NCBI RefSeq assembly: GCF_017654505.1
Contig: NC_054538.1
Location: 53,617,786 to 53,681,785, forward strand
Reading direction: 5' to 3'
Origin: Polyodon spathula
Taxonomy: Eukaryota > Chordata > Actinopteri > Acipenseriformes > Polyodontidae
Length of the DNA: 64,000 nucleotides
Below the pieces are notes generated by a model. The model was not told where the DNA came from. It did not search any database and worked only from the letters and a program-made list of their open reading frames with translations. Of this stretch, positions 1-10,399 are shown in pieces. The stretch's first letter is position 1, and each line of letters starts with the position of its first letter. The position numbers and the translations under genes are program-made.

Positions 1-1626
1 TGACAACATGCCCCACATGTCATCCAGTTCCTATCCAGTTTTAAATAACTTTAGCATAACTGAGGCAGAAGTGTTAAAGGGACTAGGAGCTCTTAAAATA
101 AACAAATCCCCTGGGCCGGATGAGATCCTCCCAGTAGTACTCAAAGAAATGAAAGAAGTAATTTACAAACCGCTAACCAAGATCATGCAGCAGTCTCTTG
201 ACACAGGGGTGGTACCGACAGACTGGAAAATTGCAAACGTAATACCGATCCACAAAAAGGGAAACAAAACTGAACCAGGTAACTACAGACCAGTAAGCCT
301 GACTTCTATTATATGCAAACTTATGGAAACTATAATAAGATCCAAAATGGAAAATTACCTATATGGTAACAGTATCCTGGGAGACAGTCAACATGGTTTT
401 AGGAAAGGGAGATCGTGTCTAACTAACTTGCTTGATTTTTTTGAGGATGCAACATCGATAATGGATAATTGCAAAGCATATGACATGGTTTATTTAGATT
501 TCCAGAAAGCTTTTGACAAAGTCCCGCACAAAAGATTAATTCTCAAACTGAACACAGTTGGGATTCAAGGAAACACATGTACATGGATTAGGGAGTGGTT
601 AACATGTAGAAAACAGAAAGTACTGATTAGAGGAAAAACCTCAGAATGGAGTGTGGGAACCAGCGGTGTACCACAGGGATCAGTATTAGGTCCTCTGCTA
701 TTCCTAATCTACATTAATGATTTAGATTCTGGTATAGTAAGCAAACTTGTTCAATTTGCAGACGACACAAAAGTAGGAGGAGTGGCAAACACTGTTGCAG
801 CAGCAAAGGTCATTCAAAATGATCTAGACAAGATTCAGAACTGGGCAGACACATGGCAAATGACATGTAATAGAGAAAAATGTTAGGTACTGCACGCAGG
901 AAATAAAAATGTACATTATAAATATCATATGGGAGATACTGAAATTGGAGAAGGAATCTATGAAAAAGACCTAGGAGTTTTTGTTGACTCAGAAATGTCT
1001 TCATCTAGACAATGTGGGGAAGCTATAAAAAAGGCTAACAAGATGCTCGGATACATTGTGAAAAGTGTTGAATTTAAATCAAGGGAAGTAATGTTAAAAC
1101 TGTACAATGCACTAGTAAGACCTCATCTTGAATATTGTGTGCAGTTCTGGTCACCTCGCTATAAAAAAGATATTGCTGCTCTAGAAAGAGTGCAAAGAAG
1201 AGCGACGAGAATTATTCCGGGCTTAAAAGGCATGTCATATGCAGACAGGCTAAAATAATTGAATCTGTTCAGTCTTGAACAAAGAAGACTACATGGTGAC
1301 CTAATTCAAGCATTCAAAATTCTAAAAGGTATTGAGAGTGTCGACCCAAGGGACTTTTTCAGCCTGAAAAAAGAAACAAGGACCAGGGGTCACAAATGGA
1401 GATTAGACAAAGGGGCATTCAGAACAGAAAATAGGAGGCACTTTTTTACATAGAGAATTGTGAGGGTGTGGAATCAACTCCCCAGTAATGTTGTTGAAGC
1501 TGACACCCTGGGATCCTTCAAGAAGCTGCTTGATGAGATTCTGGGATCAATAAGCTACTAACAACCAAACGAGCAAGATGGGCCGAATGGCCTCCTCTCG
1601 TTTGTAAACTTTCTTATGTTCTTAAA
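1..1626 (+). mobile_element. CR1/L2-like non-LTR retrotransposon, 5'-truncated
   Basis: The window opens inside a LINE. It contains the reverse transcriptase and C-terminal part of ORF2, then a short 3' end reading gggccgaatggcctcctctc and a TTATGTTCTTA-type tail. The tail style and the RT sequence resemble the CR1/L2/L3 group of vertebrate LINEs; clade assignment is from memory. A diverged piece of the same element lies at 25814-26160. The 5' end is outside the window, so full length is unknown. Confidence 0.85.
8..1560 (+). pseudogene. LINE ORF2 reverse transcriptase, dead copy
   Basis: An RNA-directed DNA polymerase that would copy the LINE RNA at a nicked target. One reading frame runs through the whole interval. 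It shows the RT palm motifs in order: YRPVSL (about residue 95), DFQKAFDKVPH (about 165), GVPQGSVLGPLLF (about 220) and the catalytic FADDT (about 250). The C-terminal part contains LKLYNALVRPHLEYC and a WNQLP motif, as usual for this group. Three in-frame stops (884-886, 1256-1258, 1451-1453) interrupt it, but I see no frameshift, so decay is by point mutation only. The N-terminal endonuclease is outside the window. Confidence 0.88.
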
Positions 1627-1719
1627 TCAGTATGAATTCTTTCTTATCTTGGATTTCGGACTTCCGCGAGTGTTGCCAGATCAGACAAACATGCAACAAA
1701 CACGTTGAACCAACAGACC

Positions 1720-1989
1720 AAGGGCCGGTTGCATAAAGATAGACTAAAGTCTTTGGCTTGGTCTAATGTTAAGTCAGACTGACGATATGACCAACAACTA
1801 AGATGGTTCTATAAAACAGTCTTTTGTTAGACCATTAACTTTTCACGGTGCACTCCTGGAAATTTAAGACACTTGAAGAAACTAACAAATATGGCCGACA
1901 ATTCCCTGAAACACCGAAGCTCTCAATTCACCCTATCAGAAAATGAGTGCCTGTTAGACGTATACAACACTGAAAATCTATACTTTTGA
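1720..1989 (+). mobile_element. Possible PIF/Harbinger-like scrap with Myb-like start
   Basis: The segment starts with agggccggttgcataaag, which resembles the end of a Harbinger-type element. At 1891 an ATG opens a 32-residue frame that begins MADNSLKHRSSQFTLSENEC and ends at a TGA at 1987-1989. The stretch FTLSENECLLDVY looks like the start of the Myb/SANT-type accessory protein of these elements. Only this fragment is recognisable, and the call rests on a short resemblance. Confidence 0.3.
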
Positions 1990-2368
1990 GGAATCTTAGT
2001 AAAGTTTTGGTTCTTGTGCTTAAACAGAAGGCGGGAGAAAAAATTACTTGAAAATATCTGTGCCTAGGGTTACCACCTTTCGAGACGTCAGAATTACATC
2101 AGATTCTTACTACCAAAAGTATAGCTTGGACTAATCGAGATGTAAAGGTTTCAAAGACCACATCTTAATGTGGTTATGTAGCATCTTTACCTGCTGTATC
2201 CTGTGTGTTCAGTACCTGAAAGGCAATTCACAGCCAGATAACCATGGCCCCACCATGATTTCTGGGTCATTTTGTTTAGGGGGGTGCTTTTCCAGATAGA
2301 ACCTTATAACTGTCTCTTCAGTTATATGGTTCTAGCTGCAAAAACATCCACCGAAAAATCAAACTTGA

Positions 2369-2483
2369 GTGGTGCATCCAGTAAGAGCACTTGCGTAGAA
2401 TGCAGGATGCACCCTATAGTCTGGACATCACCGGTTCAAGTCCAGGCTATTACTTTGTCGACCGAGGACGGGAGCTCAATTTA
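2369..2483 (+). mobile_element. tRNA-derived SINE, truncated
   Basis: A pol III-type B box, ggttcaagtcc, lies at 2433-2443, with an A-box-like stretch (ggtgcatccagtaagagc) upstream from 2371. The body (gtgcatcc..gatgcaccctatag..) can fold as a short stem. The tail gaccgaggacgggagctcaa ends abruptly. I recall a similar SINE from sturgeon-type genomes, but could not check. Confidence 0.6.
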
Positions 2484-3416
2484 ACGCCCTTGCCCCCTTT
2501 ATTTTATATATTGCATATCATTTTATAGTACTCCCTGTCTATAACTCCCATGAACTTCATCATGGACGTTAAAACTTTTTGTTTGGCCTTAGGAAGAATG
2601 TCAGCCCTTGTAAGCACGCTTGGCTTTGGAACAGATCAGTGGGTTTCCTGATCACGTGCCTATATTGCATGGTCGAATGTCTGCTTGAACAGATACATCT
2701 GACTCCTGATGAGACGTTTTGTAGCTAATGTTGTAAGGTCACTGTGTGAAGGTTAGTGATACAAGGGATCACTTTGTACTTAAAGGTTTTGGTGCATGCC
2801 TTGAAATCTTGAAATTCATTATTTTTTATCTATATAACAGTATATGGAAGTTTTTGATTTGTCTTTAGTAGCATTTTAAGAAATGATATTGATGAGAAAA
2901 ACTCAGAAACTGCCATTGCCTTCTCAATATTTCTGTGCATATTGTCTACTTCTTGCACACTGGAATGTATTGCTGTGGAACAGTTCATGGTGATTTTCTG
3001 AATCTGTGGAAACTGGGACATAAAGGAAGCAATTGCAAAGGTCATTATAGGGTTGTGATTCTGGGGAATACAGCTGTCACTCCATGTAGCAATCTCAGTG
3101 GTCAGTCACTACTTTTTCCAGGATCTTCACAAAAGCACTTGCAATATTATTTCCAGAGCTTCCTGACATTGTTTCACTCCACACAGCACAGTAAACTTAT
3201 CTTGTAAGAGAACTATGTGCAGTCAAATTATATAGATTTAGTTTCCGCTTATAGAAGAATGAACTAACCTCAGCTTTTGTTTGTCATCACAGTCTTTCTG
3301 CCTTTCATTGCGCATAGCTTCCTTTTCCAACACGTTCCTGGTGGTGTTTTTCAAAGTCAGGAGTAGTAAAGCCTTGACCTTCAGCAGCCTTATATTTCTC
3401 ACACTGATCACACCTA

Positions 3417-5002
3417 CAGTGTCTATAGAAAGTCTACACCCCCTTTCAAAATGTTCACCTTTTGTTGCCTTATAGCCTGGAATTAAAAAGCATTAAAATA
3501 GTTTTTTCATTTATCTACACATCCTACCCCACAACTTCCAAGTGAATATTCTAGAAATTTGTATAAAATGAATTAAAAATAAAAACTGAAATAGCTTGGT
3601 TGGATAAATGTCCACCCCTTGTAATAACAATCCTAAATAAGATCAGGTGTAACCTTCAAAATTACACACCAAGTTAAGTGGCCTCCATCTGTGGTAAATT
3701 GTAGTGATTCACATCATTTCAGGATAAATTCAGCAGTTTCTCTAGGTTCCCAAGCAAAGACAGCCATGAGAACCAAGGTGCTTTCAAAAGAAATTTGGGA
3801 CAAAGATGTTGAAAGGCACAGATCAGGGGATGGGTATAAAAAAAATATCAAAGGCCTTGAATATCCCTTGGAGCACGGTCAAGACGATTATTAAGAAGTG
3901 GAAGGTGTATGGCACCACCAAGATTCTGCCTAGATCAGGCCATCCCTCCAAACTGGATGACCGAGCAAGAAGGAAACTAATTAGAGAGGCTACCAAGAGG
4001 ACAAAGGCAACTTTGCAAGAGCTACAGGCTTTTATAGCCAAGACTGGTCAAAGTGTGCATGTGACAACAATATCCCAAGCACTCTACAAATCTGGCCTGT
4101 ATGGTAGGGTGGCAAGAAGGAAGCCATTACTCAAGAAAGCCCACCTTGAATCCCGTTTGAAGTATGCAAAAAAACATTCAGGAGATTCTGTAGCCATGTG
4201 GCAAAAAATTTTGTAGTCTGATGAAACTAAAATGGAACTTTTTGGCCAAAATGCAAATTGTTATGTTTGGCGCAAACCGAACACAGCGCATTACCCAAAG
4301 AACACCATCCCTACTGTGAAGCATGTTGGTGGCAGCATCATGTTATGGGGATATTTCTCATCTTCACATACTGGGGCACTTGTCAGGATAGAAGGGAAAA
4401 TGAATGGAGCAAAGTACAGAGAAGTCCTTGAGGAAAACCTGCTGCCCTCTGCAAGAAAGCTGAAACTGGGATGGAGGTTAACCTTTCAGCATGACAACGA
4501 CCCAAAGCACACAGCCAAAGCTACACTGGAGTGGCTAAGGAACAAAAAGGTAAATGTCCTTGAGTGGCCCAGTCAGAGCCCTGACCTAAATCCAATCGAA
4601 AATGTGTGGCATGATTTGAAGATTGCGGTCCATCAACGATCCCAAAGGAACTTGACAGAGCTTGAACAGTTTTGTAAAGAAGAATGGTCAAATATTGATA
4701 AATCTAGGTGTACAAAGTTGGTAGAGACCTATCCCAACAGACACACAGCAGTAATTGCTGCCAAAGGTGCTTCCACTAAGTATTAACTCAGGGGGGTGGA
4801 GATTTATCCAATTATGATCTTTCAGTTTTGTATTTTTAATATATAATTTTTCCTCAATAAAAAAAAAAAATCCTTAACAATGTGGAGTATGGTGTGTAGA
4901 TAAGTGGGGAAAAAATCCTAATTTAAATGTATGAAACTCTGAGGCACTGACACAACAAAATATGAAAAAAGTTCAAGGGTGTGTAGACTTTCTATATGCA
5001 CT
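3417..5002 (+). mobile_element. Tc1/mariner element (DD34E), near full length
   Basis: Terminal inverted repeats are visible: the left end cagtgtctatagaaagtcta at 3417 and the right end ending ctttctatatgcactg at 5002. A TA lies just left at 3415-3416; the right TA has become AA. The 1586-bp length is typical. Removing it rejoins a minus-strand reading frame (PKPD/RCDQC), so it inserted into the decayed gene after that frame existed. Confidence 0.93.
3766..4786 (+). pseudogene. Tc1 transposase (DD34E), two lesions
   Basis: A cut-and-paste transposase that acts on the TIRs at 3417 and 5002. It starts with MRTKVLSKEIW and keeps the paired helix-turn-helix region (ISKALNIPWSTVKTIIKKWK). The catalytic triad is present: SDETK, HDNDPKH and SPDLNPIENVW, with 34 residues between the second D and the E. 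Two lesions kill it. An extra A in the A-run at about 3838-3845 shifts the frame, and a TAG at 4214-4216 sits where the family has the W of WSDE. The end GASTKY is intact. So few lesions suggest moderate age. Confidence 0.9.
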
Positions 5003-5337
5003 GAATCTGGCTTTGGTACTTGACATGAAAGATTCAATTCAGTGACAAAGTTGTGCCGGTAGTATGATCATTTCACAGGATTTTCCCTAGTTTGACTGCA
5101 CTGTTCCTTGTACAAATCATACATTTTTGCTACATTTAGACTGCACTCTAAATACAATATATTAGGGTTTGTCCTGCAGTAGTGTGCTTCCACCACTGGA
5201 AAGGAGTTGATGTGAGCCCTGACTTTATCTTTCATTGCTTCTGGTACAACTTTTTTGGGATGTTTCCTCTTCCATCTGATTTTGGAGTCCCTGTTATTAG
5301 ACTTTTATTTTTATGTACATTGTACACTGGTTTCAGG

Positions 5338-5339
<2 letters not shown>

Positions 5340-5411
<72 letters not shown>
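5340..5411. repeat. (TA)n microsatellite
   Basis: About 36 TA units lie inside the exon 2 region of the decayed minus-strand gene, between KANVL and the VNKSLITG-type block. Confidence 0.97.
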
Positions 5412-5414
<3 letters not shown>

Positions 5415-5752
5415 AAAAGGTACTTGAATGAACATTTACAACACATTTGCTTTGGTCTGGTGCTTTGTGGTAGTAGCAATAAAATCATACATTCTGTCCT
5501 GAGGTAAACTGTAGTAGTTGTCAAATATTTGTTTCCACTCATTCTCTGAGATCTTTTTCATGCAACTGTACTTAATCTTTAAATGATTTAACATTTTTAG
5601 GAGCTACATGCTTTCCATTACTACATATGTATGCCTTTCCTTCCTGGCAGTGCATCTTATTTTTATTTACCTTCTATTTTGTGTTTGCAATTCTCTTTTT
5701 TGACCTTTTCTTATTTGCTCTTGTGCTGTTACTGGCCTCTGTGGGGCCCTTT

Positions 5753-6019
5753 ACTGTCACTGGTGCCTGGCTGTGCATATCCCTGGTTAATACTGTCGCT
5801 GGTGCCTGGCTGCGGAGAGCCCTGGTTAATACTGTCGCTGGTGCCTGGCTGCGGAGAGCCCTGGTTAATACTGTCGCTGGTGCCTGGCTGCGGAGAGCCC
5901 TGGTTAATACTGTCGCTGGTGCCTGGCTGCGGAGAGCCCTGGTTAATACTGTCGCTGGTGCCTGGCTGTGGAGAGCCCTGGTTAATACTGTCGCTGGTGC
6001 CTGGCTGTGGAGAGCCCTG
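5753..6019. repeat. 39-bp coding minisatellite, about 7 units
   Basis: Six nearly identical units built around ccctggttaatactgtcgct plus one divergent leading unit. On the minus strand one frame reads GSPQPGTSDSINQ per unit and is flanked upstream by IQERSSQQ. Another minus frame reads ALRSQAPATVLTR. Because 39 is divisible by 3 and the unit lacks stops, both plus-strand frames here are also open by accident. The array lies in exon 2 of the decayed minus-strand gene. Confidence 0.9.
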
Positions 6020-6061
6020 CTGCGAGCTTCTTTCTTGTATCTGCTCACTGATTTGACTGAA

Positions 6062-6462
6062 ATATAAATGGCATGTATATGTTGTAATAATTCAAAATAT
6101 ATAATATATTGATTACAGTTTATTAACTACCTCGGTACTTGTAATCTTAAAGCCTAAAATACTGTATAGTATCCAAAAACTAAGAGGAAAGCACAAAGTT
6201 TAACTTCTAGTTATAGCCTTCTCTCTTTATAATTAGACTAGTACTGTACATGAATACTACATAGATACAATTGTATGATATAACTTTTTATATGTACTGT
6301 ATTAACTGCTTATAATCGAATATACCTGACATCTATTAAACTATTTTAAAAGTGTTTAGAACTACAGTACATAACTATTTTAATTATTGTTGTAGTTTTC
6401 ACACTGCATGGTTCAATGTTAATACCAGAATGTCATAACCTTTTCTCTTATTGTGTACTTAC
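6062..6462 (-). other. Likely intron of the decayed gene
   Basis: AT-rich non-coding DNA between the donor at 6462 and candidate acceptors near 6057-6041 on the minus strand. No other feature is seen. Confidence 0.4.
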
Positions 6463-6609
6463 CATTCTCTGGTATTGCTCTGTGTCTGAAGGAATGTAGT
6501 CATCCTCAGATAACATTTGACTATCTTTTAAAAAAAAAAAAAAAAAAGATTCTAAAACTGCATTTAAATCTAAATGGTTGGCACTATTTTGATGTGATCT
6601 GCTTGCCAT
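6463..6609 (-). other. Exon 1 of the decayed gene
   Basis: An ATG at 6609-6607 opens MASRSHQNSANHLDLNAVLE. A 17-T tract on the coding strand (6531-6547 as A) then interrupts the frame, followed by KDSQMLSEDDYIPSDTEQYQ. The exon ends at a strong donor, gaatg|gtaagt, with GT at 6462-6461. An acceptor at cag|ataca (exon start 6040) would continue in phase into the repeat frame GSPQPGTSDSINQ. The T run has probably grown, since a shorter run would restore an ordinary serine/acid-rich N terminus. Confidence 0.5.
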
Positions 6610-6678
6610 GATGCCATCTGATGGCACTATGCTAAAAACTCAGAGTTAATTGACTGTTCAGCTAGTGAGGGGCTTTCC

Positions 6679-6761
6679 TATTGGTGGAGACGGTGGTGCA
6701 GATAAACCCTTATTATTCCAATTGGTGAAGATGGTGGTGCAGATAAACCCTTATTATTCCA
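6679..6761. repeat. Two-copy tandem duplication, 41-bp period
   Basis: The phrase ggtggtgcagataaaccctt followed by attattcca occurs twice in a row, with few differences. Confidence 0.85.
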
Positions 6762-7564
6762 ATTCTATAGGAGCATATGTAGTTAGAACATTTTACAACA
6801 ACCATTTTACCTTATTATTAAGTAGCTAACATGTACTGGACATGTTGTATAGCAAAAAAACTTCAGAGAGAACCTTCCTACATCAAAATCTCAATTTTTA
6901 TAAATTTGTCAGTTAGAGCCCTATAATTTAAAGCTCTCGCAGTGATTAAACACAAGTGTGTGACGTTAAACACCACCCATAAATTCAACGATCCAATCAA
7001 AAGGGGTCAAGGTTTAATTCAACATATCAAATATTAAACAATTTTTGACTCAGTACATTAACTGTAGCAAATGCTGTTAGTGGATAAATTGTTATAGGAA
7101 TAGAATATAATGTCCTGTTTTACAGTGTGCAAGAAATGTATTTTGTTTGTTTAAATGTGTAATTCAAAGGAGTTTCCTAAAAGAATTTGATCATTGCCCC
7201 ATTTCTGAGTTAATTTGAATATAGAATTCATATTGTCAGTTTGGTAGATCACATTTAAACTGAATTAACCCTGTGAAACTAATTTAATTAGTTATTGGAA
7301 TGTTAGATTCCGTTCCGAATGGAAAGTTGAATTAATTTCTCGTGCATTTTGAAATTAAATATGATCACTTTTTGTGTGATCAGCCATAATGAATATTATT
7401 ATATTAGCCATGTATGCTAATAATGTTGTGGTTGTTGTAATCATTTGATCGCAGAAACCAATTAACTGTATATTATTCACGAAGATCTCTAACCAATCAC
7501 CTTTCCTTTCTATAATATTAATTATGCACCCTTTTAATAAAATTATTATTTTTTTTTTTTTTGT
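6762..7564. other. AT-rich stretch, nothing recognised
   Basis: Low-GC DNA with short T and A runs. No long frame, terminal repeats or RNA-like element was seen. Confidence 0.6.
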
Positions 7565-8000
7565 GATTTCCATTACATGAGAGTAGATGTTAAAACTTCA
7601 TGCTGATTTGAACTCGGCTCTCGCCAAGATAAGCACCAACTAACTTTACAGTAAACTAATGTGATACATCTGTGTCTCCATACAATTGCATTTTCCTTCC
7701 ATCTGATAATGTAGATATCCTTCTGCCTGGCGTTAATGGCTGAAGTGTACTGCTGGCTCTAGGGATCAACTTATTTTGCCTCACTAGCGCATCAGCACAC
7801 ACAACTGCTACAATCCTGGCTCCAGGGATCAACCACAGTGCGGTCTCCCCAGCGCATCAGCATGACAACCGTCTGGATTGAGCTAAGTAGGGTACATCTC
7901 TTGGGGTTTTCAAGTGGGCACCTTCCATCCTCTGGTTTTGTCGACTTGCCCACAACATCTCAAGAGGGCTCGACAGTGATTCTGGCACCCCAGCATCACA
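7565..8000 (-). mobile_element. 3' end of the RLE LINE, 5'-truncated copy
   Basis: This segment matches 26181-26560 base for base over long stretches. Shared phrases include gatttccattacatgag, ttgaactcggctctc, gtctggattgagctaagtag and gggcaccttccatcctctg. At 26181 the same sequence is the 3' untranslated region of the minus-strand RLE LINE, so this is a separate copy that kept only its 3' end, as expected from incomplete reverse transcription. Confidence 0.82.
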
Positions 8001-8008
8001 CCCCCTCC

Positions 8009-8465
8009 CAATATATATTGTGGCAAAGCCCACAGCTTGGGCTTGTTTGCATCCTTTGAAATATTGACCCAGACACAGAATTGAAGTCTTAGCGTAACTG
8101 TACACTTTTATTAAACACAAAAACAAAATAAACAAATAAAAACCTAACTCCCCTCGGAGTACTAACTAAACTTTTTCATTTTTGTTAACTAAAGGACTGG
8201 GACAGCTAAGCCGTTCTCCCAACAAAACCACTCTTTAATTTAATCAGGCTGGGCAAAGCCTTCACTGGTTTCTGTCTATTGTTCTCCACATTTTCCCCCC
8301 TAATGGAGCTTCCACTCCCTCTTTATTTTATGTGGCTGTTCCCACTTAGCACCAATTACCTCGTTAAAGACCAGCCACATTCTCACATGCATTTTGGCAG
8401 GCTGGGGATTAACCCCATCCCTGCCAACCACTACCAAAATACAAAACGCACACACACACATTATT
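8009..8465 (-). mobile_element. Mosaic LTR-like element next to a short TA tract
   Basis: Read on the minus strand, the 3' half (8009-8230) resembles the LTR family at 57659, 61080 and 63224: a gtttattttgttt block, a region around ttgaagtcttagcg, and an end in ..gccaca. The 5' half (8250-8440) instead resembles the LTR at 51674 (aggctgggcaaagccttcac; gccagcc; ggggattaaccccatccctg). It abuts atatatat at 8001-8008. The 5' limit is uncertain. Confidence 0.5.
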
Positions 8466-8599
8466 TACAGGCAGGGAAACATCTTTTATACAAAGGTTTT
8501 GCTTGTGTATGAGGAAAAAAAGTTACAAGAAATAGATGTCTACAATTATTTATTTCAGCAATTGGTCTTTGCTAAACTCCAAAAATGCTAATTTAAAGG

Positions 8600-9410
8600 G
8601 ATTCATACCATGACAGGGAAAATATAATTAATAGCTAGTTGAGGCACCTTTAGCAATAATAACCTCTTTTAAATGATTAGGATATTTGTCAGTGAGCTTT
8701 TGGCATGATTCTTTAATGATTTTTGACCATTCTTCAATGCAAAAGTGTTCCAGTTTATTCAGATTCCGAGGAATTCTTTTGTGCACAGCCTTCTTGAACT
8801 CACATCAAATTGGATTTAGATCGGGACTTTGACTAGGCCATTCCAGAAACTTGATTTTCTTCTTCTTTAACCATTCTGAAGTAGATTTTGATGTGTGTTT
8901 TGGACTGTTGTCGTGTTGGAATGTCAGGTTGCGCATTAAACCAAGTTTTGTAGCGGAGGGTTTCAGATGATTGGCTAATATCTTTTGGTGTGCTATGGAA
9001 TCCATTTTACCATGTATTGGAACAACATTTCCTGTGCCATTAGAGGAAAAACAGCCTCATATAATGCTTAAATATAGGTATGGTGTTCTTTTCTTTGTAC
9101 GCCTCACCAGACTTTCTCCAAACGTAACAACTATCAATGTGACCAAATAGCTCGATTTTTGCTTCATCACTCCATAAAACCTTTGACCAGAACTCATATC
9201 CTTCATTCAAATGCCATTTTGCAAACTTTAAGCGATTGTCCCTGTGATGTTTTCCTAAGAGTGACTTTTTTCCTTAGCTTGTGACCATTGAGACCTTCAC
9301 TATGCAATATTTGACCTATGGTTAAAATAGAAACTCCAGTCCCACTTGCAGTCAATTCACTTTGAATATCTTTGGCAGTCAATCTTGGATTGTTATTAAC
9401 ATTTTTCAGT
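8600..9410 (-). mobile_element. Tc1 element remnant with dead transposase
   Basis: On the minus strand a Tc1 transposase reads from a partial helix-turn-helix region through WSDEAKIELFG and FQHDNSPKHTSKSTSEWL to SPDLNPI and an end in GASTSY with TAA at 8630-8628. The catalytic E codon after SPDLNPI is a TGA stop, and a frame break lies near 9045. No TIR was found, and the N terminus is lost near 9400. It is a different lineage from the Tc1 elements at 3417 and 61541. Confidence 0.85.
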
Positions 9411-9879
9411 CCATTTATTCAGCGCTTGTCAAGCACATCAGGTCCAATTTATTTTCACACGCGCTGTTTATTTTACACACGCTGTTTACATTTTTTTTTC
9501 AGAGTAAAACAGGTTTAAAAGGCACTAAATCGCAAAAGGACACTCAGTACTTTATCTCCAGCCAAGCCCCACCCTTTGTTTACTGTATTTTTCATATAGC
9601 TCTTTATAGACATGCATACTGATAAATCATCGCCTGATCACTCGTTTTATCACCAAACTCCTCAATAATGCAATCCAAGTCATTATTTTATTACTATATC
9701 ATCTCAAAAAGTTCTGCAAGTATCTGTGATATTCTTTGAGCACTGGATGCAGAAGAAGCTATCTCCTTTGTTTATGTCCATGTTATCTCTGTGGTGCATG
9801 GGGTTATCAAGTATGCCCAGGTTTTCTCTGCTTTTTCTGGAGAAAAACACAACTAGAGACATGTGCTTTATAGCTCAAA

Positions 9880-10190
9880 TTAATTTTGAGATATTTCAAA
9901 TTGAATTTGAGATATCTCAAATTGACTTCCTGTCCAGTTTGAGATATCTCAAATTGACTTCCTGTCTAGTTTGAGATCTTGAAATGGGCCAGAAGTCCAT
10001 TCAAAACATTTTCACAGGAAGTCAATTTGAGATACCTCAAACAGGACAGGAAATCAATTTGATATATCTTGAATTGAATTAGATATCTCAAAATGAGTTT
10101 GAAATATCTTGAAATCGAGTTAGTTTGAGATATGTGCAATTAAATTTAAGATATCTTGAAATGCATTTCAAGATATCTCTAAATGATAAT
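9880..10190. repeat. Palindromic foldback repeat built on TTTGAGATATCTCAAA
   Basis: At least four near-palindromes occur, including aatttgagatatctcaaatt at 9904-9923 and a perfect 30-bp palindrome centred at 10163/10164 (agatatcttgaaatg and its complement). The block gaagtcaatttgagata near 10019 is the inverse of tatctcaaattgacttc near 9950. No coding potential was seen. Confidence 0.8.
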
Positions 10191-10342
10191 TGACATAAAC
10201 TCGCAACACGGACTGTGTTAATCTTTTATTTAGTGTTGGTGTTTGTAACAGCCAGGTCCTTGTAACACGGCCTGGGTGTAACGACGGACTTCACCAACAG
10301 AGGTCTTCAGAATACCTGTAAAATATAAAAGATTGAGAGGAA

Positions 10343-10389
10343 TGGTAGTTCCTTGTACAAGTTAAAAAAAAACTTGTTGGGAACTACCA
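10343..10389. other. Short hairpin
   Basis: tggtagttccttgtacaagt pairs with acttgttgggaactacca across an A-rich loop. Function unknown; an RNA hairpin or a foldback end is possible. Confidence 0.5.
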
Positions 10390-10399
10390 AGTCTCTATA

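Larger units (their letters stand above)
2504..6609 (-). pseudogene. Decayed gene of an uncharacterised animal family (DUF7869-like?), split by a Tc1 insertion
   Basis: Read on the minus strand, pieces of one protein appear in order. Exon 1 is 6609-6463. Exon 2 runs from about 6040 to 3269 around the Tc1 at 3417-5002, and a last part runs from about 3220 to 2504. Recognisable blocks are GKAYICSNGKHV, KISENEWKQIFDNYYSL, HINSFPVVEAHYCR, CDQCEKYKAAEG, WSDSCIPQNHN, EVDNMHRNIEKAM and ADILPKAKQKVL, ending at a TAA at 2506-2504. This order matches a widespread uncharacterised, often multicopy family that I associate with Pfam DUF7869; the name is from memory. An RNase-H-like transposase origin is possible. 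Several frameshifts and stops, and a missing middle block near 3222-3268, show the copy is dead. Confidence 0.68.

Noticed and set aside
2272..2484. A 70-codon plus-strand frame
   Set aside because: It spans the SINE and lacks a standard ATG; it is a chance frame.
5182..5542. Open frames made of repeated IY residues on both strands
   Set aside because: They are translations of the (TA)n tract; the same applies to frames at 11919, 16469, 33944, 35099, 60835, 61474 and 63596.
5627..6067. Two plus-strand frames of more than 140 codons
   Set aside because: They are open only because the 39-bp repeat has no stops; the flanking conserved protein blocks are on the minus strand.
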